The notes below the pieces were generated by a model. It made no database searches. It was not told where the DNA came from and worked only from the letters and a program-made list of their open reading frames with translations. DNA of 64,000 nt. Source: Nannocystis sp. RBIL2 (GTDB lineage Bacteria; Myxococcota_A; Polyangia; Nannocystales; Nannocystaceae). The translations under genes were made by a program, and so were the position numbers. The stretch lies in assembly GCF_026626745.1 (NCBI RefSeq), contig NZ_JAPNJW010000001.1:4696001-4760000 (forward strand). Direction: 5' to 3'. Shown in pieces: positions 58,216-64,000 of the stretch; the first letter of the stretch is position 1, and each line of letters opens with the position of its first letter.

Positions 58216-58329
58216 CTAGCCCTGACGCTGCTTGTGCTTGGGGTTGTCGCAGATCACCCGCACGACACCTTTGCGGCGGATGACCTTGCACTTGTCGCAG
58301 ATCTTTCGAACGCTGGCTCTGACTTTCAT
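58216..58329 (-). CDS. rpmJ: 50S ribosomal protein L36
   Basis: 37 residues, MKVRASVRKICDKCKVIRRK followed by a second half with Cys27 and His32. Together with Cys11 and Cys14 this gives the C-x2-C-x12-C-x4-H zinc site of the C+ L36 form. It lies between the infA-like gene and rpsM, its normal place. Confidence 0.96.
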   Translation of the reverse strand: MKVRASVRKICDKCKVIRRKGVVRVICDNPKHKQRQG

Positions 58330-58353
58330 TGTTCCTCTTGGCGAAGGTGCGGC

Positions 58354-58587
58354 TCAGGGCTGGCGGAGCGCCAACCCGGTGATGACACCGCGACCTGGAT
58401 CGAGACTGGCCCTGCGGACCAGCACACGCTGCCCCGTCCGTACGTGCACACCGAGGCGCCGCGCCTCCGCAGACAAGCTGGCCGTGAGGACAGCTTGCGT
58501 CGGCGGCTCGGCCTCGAGGCGGTACAGCTGCTGGGGCAACTCAGCGACCACTGTGGCCTCGAAGGTGTCGGCGTGCGGATGATTCAC
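58354..58587 (-). CDS. infA: divergent translation initiation factor IF-1-like protein
   Basis: 77 residues. Position directly upstream of rpmJ and length fit infA. FEATVVAELPQQLYRLEAEPPTQAVLTASLSAEARRLGVHVRTGQRVLVRRASLDPGRGVITGLALRQP can be laid over the IF-1 OB fold (G-x-V-x-E-x-L-P-N-A-x-F-R-V ... R-G-R-I-T-Y-R). However, the usual Asn, the His of the central loop and the basic R-I-T-Y-R end are lost. GTG 58587 is the start, since no in-frame ATG fits. A decayed palindrome (58478-58493) is translated as VLTASLS. It could be a remodelled IF-1, or a paralogue with true infA elsewhere. Confidence 0.6.
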   Translation of the reverse strand: MNHPHADTFEATVVAELPQQLYRLEAEPPTQAVLTASLSAEARRLGVHVRTGQRVLVRRASLDPGRGVITGLALRQP

Positions 58588-58678
58588 AGAGAAGAGACCT
58601 TGGCCCCTCGGGCCGTTGACCCGAGGGTCCGCTGCTGTCCGCCCGAATGGGCCGACGAAGACTATGCTTAAGCTCAAG

Positions 58679-58695
58679 GACCCCCAGGGGGGGTC
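58679..58695 (-). terminator. possible hairpin after secY
   Basis: GACCCCC (58679-58685) and GGGGGTC (58689-58695) are perfect arms with a three-base loop, 80 bases past the secY stop. There is no T-run on the minus strand, so termination is uncertain; the 187-base gap to the infA-like gene may hold a promoter. Confidence 0.4.
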
Positions 58696-58774
58696 AAGGA
58701 AGGGCGAAAAGGTGGCAAAAAGGCCGGCGTTAGTCCAGGCCGGCACCAGACCGGCGCGCGCGGCTCCGTGTGAG

Positions 58775-60091
58775 TTAGCCCCGACGTCCGCGGATCCGCG
58801 GCCCGCCAGGACCGGCAAACCCTTCGTACGAACGGGTCACCAGGTGACTCTCGATCTGCTGCGCCGTGTCGAGGGCGACGCCCACCACGATCAGCAGCGA
58901 AGTGCCGCCGTAGTAGAACGGGACGTTGAATTTGGTCTGCAGCAGCGTCGGCAGGACGCACACCGCGGCGATGTACCAGGCGCCGGCGAAGGTGAGGCGC
59001 GTGAGGATGAAGTCGATGTATTCGGCCGTCCGCTTGCCGGGGCGGATCCCGGGGATCGACGCGTTCTGCTTCTTCAAGTTGTCGGCCACGTCGACCGGGT
59101 TGAACTGCAGCGACGTGTAGAAGAACGTGAAGAAGATCACGAGTCCGACGAAGGCGGTGAGGTACAGCCAGCCGTCGTAGCGCAGGGCGTTGGAGAACCA
59201 CTGCATCGACGAGCTGCCGGTCATGCCCGCGATCTGGCTCGGGAACATGAGGATCGAGCTGGCGAAGATCGGCGGGATGACGCCGGCGCTGTTGAGGCGC
59301 AGCGGCAGGTAGTTGGCGTTGCCGCCGAACATCTGCCGCCCGACCACCCGTTTGGCGTACTGGACCTGAATCCGCCGCTGGCCGCGCTCCATGATCACGA
59401 CGAAGGCGATCACGGCGACGACGAGCGCGCCGAGGATGGCGATGAACATCGGCCCGAAGTTCTCGGGATCGTCCTGGGTCTTCTGCCACAGCTGGTACAG
59501 CGCGACCGGGAGGTCGGCGACGATGCCGGCGAAGATGATGAGCGAGATCCCGTTGCCGACGCCCTTCTCGGTGATCTGCTCGCCCAGCCACATGATGAAG
59601 CATGTCCCTGCGGTCAGGGTCAGGATCGTCATCAAGCGGAACGGCAAGCCAGGGTCGAGCACCAACGTCTGCCCGGGGGCGTTCTGCGACTCGAGCCAGG
59701 TGGCCATGAACCAGCCCTGGATCACCGACAGGAACACCGTGCCGTAGCGGCTGTACTGGTTGATCTTCCGCCGCCCGGTCTCGCCTTCCTTGCTGAGCAT
59801 CTCCAGCCGCGGAATGACCGCGGTCATCAGCTGCATGATGATGCTCGCGCTGATGTACGGCATGATGCCGAGCGCGAACACGGACAGGTTGCTCAGCGCG
59901 CCGCCGCTGAACATGTTCAGATAGCCGAGGAAGCCGCCCGCGCCCTGGCGGACGATGTCGTCCATCACGGTACGGTCGACGCCGGGCACGGCCACGAACA
60001 CGCCGAAGCGGTAGACAGCCAGCATCGCCAGCGTGAAAAGCACACGCTTGCGCAGCTCCGGCAGCTTGAAGATGTTGATGATGACACCCAT
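58775..60091 (-). CDS. secY: preprotein translocase subunit SecY
   Basis: 438 residues with ten predicted membrane helices. Marker segments are FKLPELRKRVLFTLAMLAVYRFGVFVAVPGVD, LNMFSGGALSNLSVFALGIMPYISASIIMQLMT (plug and lateral gate), GNGISLIIFAGIVADLP, RRIQVQYAKRVVGRQMFGG, LRLNSAGVIPPIFASSILMFP and GIRPGKRTAEYIDFILTRLTFAGAWYIA. It forms the Sec channel. It follows rplO after a 236-base gap with a strong hairpin. Confidence 0.97.
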   Translation of the reverse strand: MGVIINIFKLPELRKRVLFTLAMLAVYRFGVFVAVPGVDRTVMDDIVRQGAGGFLGYLNMFSGGALSNLSVFALGIMPYISASIIMQLMTAVIPRLEMLSKEGETGRRKINQYSRYGTVFLSVIQGWFMATWLESQNAPGQTLVLDPGLPFRLMTILTLTAGTCFIMWLGEQITEKGVGNGISLIIFAGIVADLPVALYQLWQKTQDDPENFGPMFIAILGALVVAVIAFVVIMERGQRRIQVQYAKRVVGRQMFGGNANYLPLRLNSAGVIPPIFASSILMFPSQIAGMTGSSSMQWFSNALRYDGWLYLTAFVGLVIFFTFFYTSLQFNPVDVADNLKKQNASIPGIRPGKRTAEYIDFILTRLTFAGAWYIAAVCVLPTLLQTKFNVPFYYGGTSLLIVVGVALDTAQQIESHLVTRSYEGFAGPGGPRIRGRRG

Positions 60092-60259
60092 CGGCGTTCC
60101 CAGCTTGCCCCTTCTCGTGCCCGATCTGACGGCCAGACGGGTAGGCCCTCAGGCCCGGGGGTTACGGCGACAACTTGTACCCCATGCCGCCCGGCGCCGC
60201 AGCCGGCTCGGCAACGAACTTCGGCCGGGCCCCTCACGGAACCCGGCCGACGCATGAAA

Positions 60260-60297
60260 GGCCGCGCACCCGGTGACCGGTATCACGGTGCGCGGCC
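60260..60297 (-). terminator. long hairpin between rplO and secY
   Basis: An 11-bp perfect stem, GGCCGCGCACC (60260-60270) with GGTGCGCGGCC (60287-60297), encloses a loop that itself contains GTGA/TCAC arms. On the minus strand it is followed by TTTCATGC. It may attenuate or process the spc transcript upstream of secY. Confidence 0.6.
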
Positions 60298-60327
60298 TGC
60301 CGACCGAGCGGCCAGACGAAGGACCTG

Positions 60328-60792
60328 TCAACCCTCGGCGGGCGCCGCGGGCTCCTGGATGGAGCCACCGGCGGCCTCGACCTTCTGACGGGCCGACTCG
60401 CTGACCTTGGCGACGTTGATCTTGAGCGCGGTCTTGAGCTCGCCGGTGCCGAGCAGCTTGACCTGCTTGACGCGCTTCGGGACGAGGCGCTTGGCCCGCA
60501 AGGTCTCGAGCGAGACCTCTTCGCCGGCGGCGAACTTGCCCTCGAGCAGGCCGACGTTGACGCCGTGGTACTCGTCGCGGTTCAGGCTGATGAAGCCCCG
60601 CTTCGGCACGCGGCGCTGGAGCGGGTTCTGACCGCCCTCGAAGTGGTCGGGCATCTGGTTGTGACGCGCGAGCTGACCCTTGACGCCGCGGGTCGAGGTC
60701 TTGCCGCGACGCGAACCGATACCGCGACCGACGCGCTTGCGACGCTTGCGGGCGCCGGCCGGCGGCTGCAGTGTTTCAAGTGTAGTACCCAT
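60328..60792 (-). CDS. rplO: 50S ribosomal protein L15
   Basis: 154 residues. LQPPAGARKRRKRVGRGIGSRRGKTSTRGVKGQLAR and FEGGQNPLQRRVPKRGFIS are typical L15. The C-terminus (VKQVKLLGTGELKTALKINVAKVSESARQKVEAAGG) matches, followed by a short Pro/Ala tail. It lies 28 bases after rpmD. Confidence 0.97.
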   Translation of the reverse strand: MGTTLETLQPPAGARKRRKRVGRGIGSRRGKTSTRGVKGQLARHNQMPDHFEGGQNPLQRRVPKRGFISLNRDEYHGVNVGLLEGKFAAGEEVSLETLRAKRLVPKRVKQVKLLGTGELKTALKINVAKVSESARQKVEAAGGSIQEPAAPAEG

Positions 60793-60820
60793 TTGGGATG
60801 TCCCCTTCGGCCGTATCGGC

Positions 60821-61009
60821 TTACTCGTCGGCCGGCTCGACGGCGACGAGGTGTTGGATCTTACGGATCATGCCGCGGATCGACGGCGAGTCTTCGAGCA
60901 CCCGCGAGTGATTCAGGCGGCGCAGGCCGAGGCCACGGACAGTGTCCTTCTGCGACTGCTCGCGGTGGATCGGGCTGCGGACGAGGGTCACTTTGAGCTT
61001 GAGGGCCAT
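60821..61009 (-). CDS. rpmD: 50S ribosomal protein L30
   Basis: 62 residues: LKVTLVRSPIHREQSQKDTVRGLGLRRLNHSRVLEDSPSIRGMIRKIQHLVAVE, the full L30 fold. ATG 61009 has GGAGG about six bases upstream. It lies 11 bases after rpsE. Confidence 0.96.
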   Translation of the reverse strand: MALKLKVTLVRSPIHREQSQKDTVRGLGLRRLNHSRVLEDSPSIRGMIRKIQHLVAVEPADE

Positions 61010-61020
61010 GGCTGTGCCTC

Positions 61021-61518
61021 CTACTGCGTAAGCTCGGCCACCGCGAGGCCGCGGCGACGCGACACCGACTCGGGCGCGCGCAGCCGCTGGAGCGCGTCCA
61101 GCGTCGCGTGGATGACGTTCTGCGGGTTGTTGGTGCCGATGCACTTGCTCAGGATGTCGTGGATGCCCGCGCACTCGACGACCGCACGCACCGCGCCGCC
61201 GGCGATGACGCCGGTACCCGGCGAGGCCGGCCGCAACAGCACCGTGCCGGCGCCGTGGTGACCGATGACCTCGTGGGGGATCGTCGCGCCCGCGAGCGGA
61301 ACCTGGAACAGGTTCTTGCGCGCGAGGTCGTTGGCCTTGCGGATCGCCTCCGGGACCTCCTTGGCCTTGCCGTAGCCGATGCCCACCCAGCCGCGCTCGT
61401 TGCCGATGACGACCAGCGCGCTGAAGCTGAAGCGCCGGCCGCCCTTGACGACCTTCGCCACGCGGTTGATGTAGACGACGCGGTCGACCAGTTCTCCGAG
61501 GGATTCGATGTCGATCAT
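61021..61518 (-). CDS. rpsE: 30S ribosomal protein S5
   Basis: 165 residues. VDRVVYINRVAKVVKGGRRFSFSALVVIGNERGWVGIGYGKAKEVPEAIRKA is the S5 signature, and the second domain GTGVIAGGAVRAVVECAGIHDILSKCIGTNNPQNVIHATLDAL is intact. It takes part in decoding accuracy. It lies nine bases after rplR. Confidence 0.97.
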   Translation of the reverse strand: MIDIESLGELVDRVVYINRVAKVVKGGRRFSFSALVVIGNERGWVGIGYGKAKEVPEAIRKANDLARKNLFQVPLAGATIPHEVIGHHGAGTVLLRPASPGTGVIAGGAVRAVVECAGIHDILSKCIGTNNPQNVIHATLDALQRLRAPESVSRRRGLAVAELTQ

Positions 61519-61527
61519 GGCTGGTTC

Positions 61528-61887
61528 CTAGAAGTCGAGCCCACCGGCCCGCGCGCCGTCAGCCAGGGCCTTGACCCGGCCGTGGTAGATGTAGCCGTTG
61601 CGGTCGAACACGACCTTGGTGATGCCTTTGGCCAGGCAGGCCTTGGCGATGGCGGTGCCGACGAGCTCGGCCAGCTCGCGCTTGGTCTTCTCGCTCTCGG
61701 CGGCCACGTCCTTGACGAGCGAGGAAGAAGCCACGAGGGTCGCCGACGTGCTGTCGTCGATGACCTGCGCGTAGATGTGCTTGGCGCTGCGGAACACCGA
61801 GAGGCGCGGGCGCTCCGTGGTGCCGTGGACCCGCTTGCGAATGCTGGCTTTGCGGCGCAGCCGGATCTGTTCTTTGGGCGAGGGCAT
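61528..61887 (-). CDS. rplR: 50S ribosomal protein L18
   Basis: 119 residues. RLRRKASIRKRVHGTTERPRLSVFRSAKHIYAQVIDD and KVVFDRNGYIYHGRVKALADGARAGGLDF are typical. It binds 5S rRNA. It lies 21 bases after rplF. Confidence 0.97.
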   Translation of the reverse strand: MPSPKEQIRLRRKASIRKRVHGTTERPRLSVFRSAKHIYAQVIDDSTSATLVASSSLVKDVAAESEKTKRELAELVGTAIAKACLAKGITKVVFDRNGYIYHGRVKALADGARAGGLDF

Positions 61888-61908
61888 GGTCGAACTCCCA
61901 GCGCGCGG

Positions 61909-62454
61909 CTACTTGCCTTTACCGCGAGCCTTCCCTTCCTTCAGGGTGATTTTCTCGTTCAGGTAACGCACGCCCTTGCCCTTGTAGGGCTCCGGCGGCC
62001 GGAAGCTGCGCAGGTCCGAGGCGACCTGGCCGAGCAGGGCCTTGCTGGCCGACTTGACGTGCAGCTTGCCGTCCTTGTCGACCTCGGCCTTGACCCCCGC
62101 GGGCAGCTTGTAGCTGACCGGGTGCGAGAAGCCGAGGGTCAGGTCGACCACGTCGCCCTTGACCGCGGCGCGATAACCGACGCCGACGATGTCGAGCGTG
62201 CGCGTGAAGCCGACCGAGACGCCGGTCAGCATGTTGGCCGTCATCGCCCGCGCGGTGCCGTGCAGCGCGCGCACGTCACCGGTCTCGCCGGTGCGGGTGA
62301 AGGTGATGTTGTCACCCTCGACCTTGAACTGGATCGCGGCCGGGACCTCGAAGTTGAGGTCGCCCTGGGGACCCTTGACCGAGAGCGTCTGCCCCTTGGC
62401 GGTCACGGTCACCCCTTTCGGGATCTTCACTGGGGTTTTGCCGATACGACTCAT
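61909..62454 (-). CDS. rplF: 50S ribosomal protein L6
   Basis: 181 residues. MSRIGKTPVKIPKGVTV and two L6 repeats are present, ending with LGQVASDLRSFRPPEPYKGKGVRYLNEKITLKEGKARGKGK, which lies near the GTPase centre of the large subunit. It lies 30 bases after rpsH. Confidence 0.97.
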   Translation of the reverse strand: MSRIGKTPVKIPKGVTVTAKGQTLSVKGPQGDLNFEVPAAIQFKVEGDNITFTRTGETGDVRALHGTARAMTANMLTGVSVGFTRTLDIVGVGYRAAVKGDVVDLTLGFSHPVSYKLPAGVKAEVDKDGKLHVKSASKALLGQVASDLRSFRPPEPYKGKGVRYLNEKITLKEGKARGKGK

Positions 62455-62484
62455 GGTCTTGTTCCTTCGCGGCGACGGGTCGGA

Positions 62485-62880
62485 TCACCACACGCTGCAG
62501 ATGAGCTCGCCGCCGATGCCCTGACGCCGGGCGGCGCGGTCGGTCATCAGGCCACGCGAGGTCGAGACGATCAGGATCCCGAGGCCGTTGTGGACCTTCG
62601 GAATGTCCTTGCCGCGCGAGTAGGCGCGCTGGCCGGGCCGGCTGATGCGGCGCATGCCCTCGATGGCGGCCTCTTCGCCCTGGTACTTGAGCTTGACCGA
62701 CAGCAGACCCTGCTTGTCGTCGTCCTCCCACGAGAAGTCGAGGATGTACCCCTCCTCCTTGAGGATCTGGCAGATGCGGAGCTTCTGCTTCGAGCCGGGC
62801 ATCGTGCAGTTCGGGTGCTGGGCGTGCTGGGCGTTGCGGATGCGCGCCAGCATGTCGGCGATGGGATCAGTCATGGACAT
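62485..62880 (-). CDS. rpsH: 30S ribosomal protein S8
   Basis: 131 residues. DPIADMLARIRNAQHAQHPNCTMPGSKQKLRICQILKEEGYI opens the protein. The C-terminus has RISRPGQRAYSRGKDIPKVHNGLGILIVSTSRGLMTDRAARRQGIGGELICSVW, typical of S8. It starts 15 bases after rplE, leaving no room for rpsN, which usually sits between them. Confidence 0.97.
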   Translation of the reverse strand: MSMTDPIADMLARIRNAQHAQHPNCTMPGSKQKLRICQILKEEGYILDFSWEDDDKQGLLSVKLKYQGEEAAIEGMRRISRPGQRAYSRGKDIPKVHNGLGILIVSTSRGLMTDRAARRQGIGGELICSVW

Positions 62881-62895
62881 GGTTGCGACTCCTCC

Positions 62896-63555
62896 TTAGG
62901 CGCGCCGGAACGGCATCCCCAGCTTCTCAAGCAGGGAGCGACCCTCGTCGTCGGTGCCCGCCGAGGTGTGAATGCAGATGTTCATGCCCGGCACCTTGTC
63001 GAGCTTGTCGATGTCGACTTCGGGGAAGATGAGGACTTCCTTCACGCCGAGCGTGAAGTTGCCGCGGCCGTCAAACGCCTTGCGGCTGACCCCACGGAAG
63101 TCACGCGTACGCGGGAGCGCGATCGTCAACAGACGGTCGAGGAACTCCCACATGACGTTGCCCCGCAGCGTCACCATGCAACCGATCTTCATCCCCTCGC
63201 GGAGCTTGAAGGTCGCGATCGACTTCTTGGCGCGGGTCACCACCGGTCGCTGACCGGTGATGTGGCCGAGCACCTCGAACGCCTGCTCAAGCAGCTTCGG
63301 CTGGCGAATCGCCTCGCCGAGACCGATGTTGAGCACGATCTTCTCGACCCGCGGCACATTGAGGACGTTCTTGTAGCCGAACTCGCTGACGAGCGCGGGC
63401 TTGGCGACCTCGCTGTACTTTTGAACGAGTCGGGGTACGTACCCCTCCTCGCGCTTGAGCGGCTCCTCTTGGATCCGCTGAAACTTGAACCCGAAGCCGG
63501 CGGCTTCCTTCTTCTTGGCGGGGGGTGCCCCGCCGGCGCGTGCTGCCTTGGCCAT
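62896..63555 (-). CDS. rplE: 50S ribosomal protein L5
   Basis: 219 residues, longer than the usual 180 because of a Lys/Ala-rich N-terminal extension of about 38 residues. The core (VPRLVQKYSEVAKPALVSEFGYKNVLNVPRVEKIVLNIGLGEA, GQRPVVTRAKKSIATFKLREGMKIGCMVTLRG, LPRTRDFRGVSRKAFDGRGNFTLGVKEVLIFPEVDID) is canonical. It binds 5S rRNA. It lies 15 bases after rplX. Confidence 0.97.
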   Translation of the reverse strand: MAKAARAGGAPPAKKKEAAGFGFKFQRIQEEPLKREEGYVPRLVQKYSEVAKPALVSEFGYKNVLNVPRVEKIVLNIGLGEAIRQPKLLEQAFEVLGHITGQRPVVTRAKKSIATFKLREGMKIGCMVTLRGNVMWEFLDRLLTIALPRTRDFRGVSRKAFDGRGNFTLGVKEVLIFPEVDIDKLDKVPGMNICIHTSAGTDDEGRSLLEKLGMPFRRA

Positions 63556-63570
63556 GACGACGAATTCCGG

Positions 63571-63888
63571 TTACTTGTCGATCTGCTCGCCCGACTTGAC
63601 CGCGACGCGGACCTTGCGGCCGTCGTCGAGGACCTGGAAGCGCACCCGAGTCGGGTCGCCCGACTGCGGATCCGCGAGCATCACGTTGGAGAGGTGGACG
63701 GGGGCCTCGCGCTTCACGATGCCACCCTGGGGGTTCTCTTTGCCGGGCTTGACGTGCTTGGTGACGACGTTGACACCCTGCACGACCACTCGGTCGGTCT
63801 CGGGCACCACTCGCAGCACCTTGCCGCGACGACCCTTGTGCTTTCCGGCGATGACGACGACCTCGTCGCCCGAACGAATCCGCTGCAT
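63571..63888 (-). CDS. rplX: 50S ribosomal protein L24
   Basis: 105 residues. IRSGDEVVVIAGKHKGRRGKVLRVVPETDRVVVQGVNVVTKHVKP is the KOW motif region. The ATG at 63888 overlaps the rplN stop as TGATG, so it is preferred over the adjacent upstream GTG at 63891. Confidence 0.96.
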   Translation of the reverse strand: MQRIRSGDEVVVIAGKHKGRRGKVLRVVPETDRVVVQGVNVVTKHVKPGKENPQGGIVKREAPVHLSNVMLADPQSGDPTRVRFQVLDDGRKVRVAVKSGEQIDK

Positions 63889-64000
63889 CACAGCACCTCC
63901 GGCGCCAGCGAGATGATCTTGAGGTAGTTCTTCTGCCGCAGCTCGCGCGCCACGGGCCCGAAGATGCGAGTGCCGATCGGCTGCTTCTGGGCGTCGATGA
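63888..64000 (-). CDS. rplN: 50S ribosomal protein L14, N-terminal part outside window
   Basis: The last 37 residues are visible. They end in GTRIFGPVARELRQKNYLKI followed by a seven-residue tail, the invariant C-terminus of L14. The stop overlaps the start of rplX. The rest of the gene lies beyond the window edge. Confidence 0.95.
   Translation of the reverse strand, partial: IDAQKQPIGTRIFGPVARELRQKNYLKIISLAPEVL

Noticed and set aside
60325..60340. CTGTCAACCCTCGGCGG after rplO as another palindrome copy
   Set aside because: Only the left arm resembles the family; the right arm has no match.

Overview
The window looks like the chromosome of a high-GC (about 70% G+C) member of the Myxococcota, possibly of the Nannocystis/Polyangia side. 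That placement is an inference from gene content: NtrB/NtrC-type signalling, a eukaryote-like Ser/Thr kinase, a Roadblock protein, a pseudo-receiver/DUF4388 regulator, many lipoprotein beta-propellers, and a non-flagellar type III export gate with no flagellar genes in sight. Codon use looks uniform, and I see no insertion sequence, prophage, CRISPR array, tRNA or rRNA.

Layout. 1-4.6 kb: the end of an ADP-ribosylglycohydrolase and a two-component pair (histidine kinase with an apparent one-base frameshift, then an NtrC-like activator). 4.9-14.4 kb: an outer-membrane-type protein, a small membrane protein, rsmI-rpoH, a PDZ/S41 protease and a propeller lipoprotein. 14.6-18.1 kb: tig, clpP, clpX. 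18.2-29.8 kb: a long minus-strand run pilM-pilN-pilO-aroK-aroB-roadblock-aroQ-accB-accC-TPR protein. 29.9-36.6 kb: an XRE regulator, glpK, ppx/gppA, an amphi-Trp protein and a membrane-anchored propeller. 36.8-46.5 kb: fmt, a giant pseudo-receiver/DUF4388/J-like protein, DUF2147, dienelactone hydrolase, priA and an SctU-like fragment. 46.5-52.8 kb: a small secreted protein, TetR, lon, a Ser/Thr kinase and a propeller lipoprotein. 52.8-54.9 kb: a FliO-like/SctR/SctS/SctT export-gate operon. 55.3-64 kb: the alpha and spc ribosomal-protein operons with rpoA, infA-like and secY, entered from the 3' end and cut inside rplN.

The protein-quality-control genes (rpoH, tig, clpP, clpX, lon, and perhaps the S41 protease) and the translation genes (fmt, rsmI, infA, ribosomal proteins) are the conserved backbone. 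The accessory layer is mainly envelope and signalling proteins.

The most unusual feature is a dispersed short palindrome, TGTCY-N4-RGACA (usually seen as a 16-mer with C/G or A/T flanks). I count 26 exact copies and several dozen decayed ones, against well under one expected by chance. Copies lie between almost every convergent gene pair, sometimes as head-to-tail arrays with a 14-bp period sharing CATG junctions. They also occur inside coding sequences, where the same DNA word is read in two reading frames in two giant proteins (as V-x-x-D-S or as L-S/A-x-x-T-G). This suggests DNA-level spread rather than protein-level repeat expansion. I know of no described element with this exact form.
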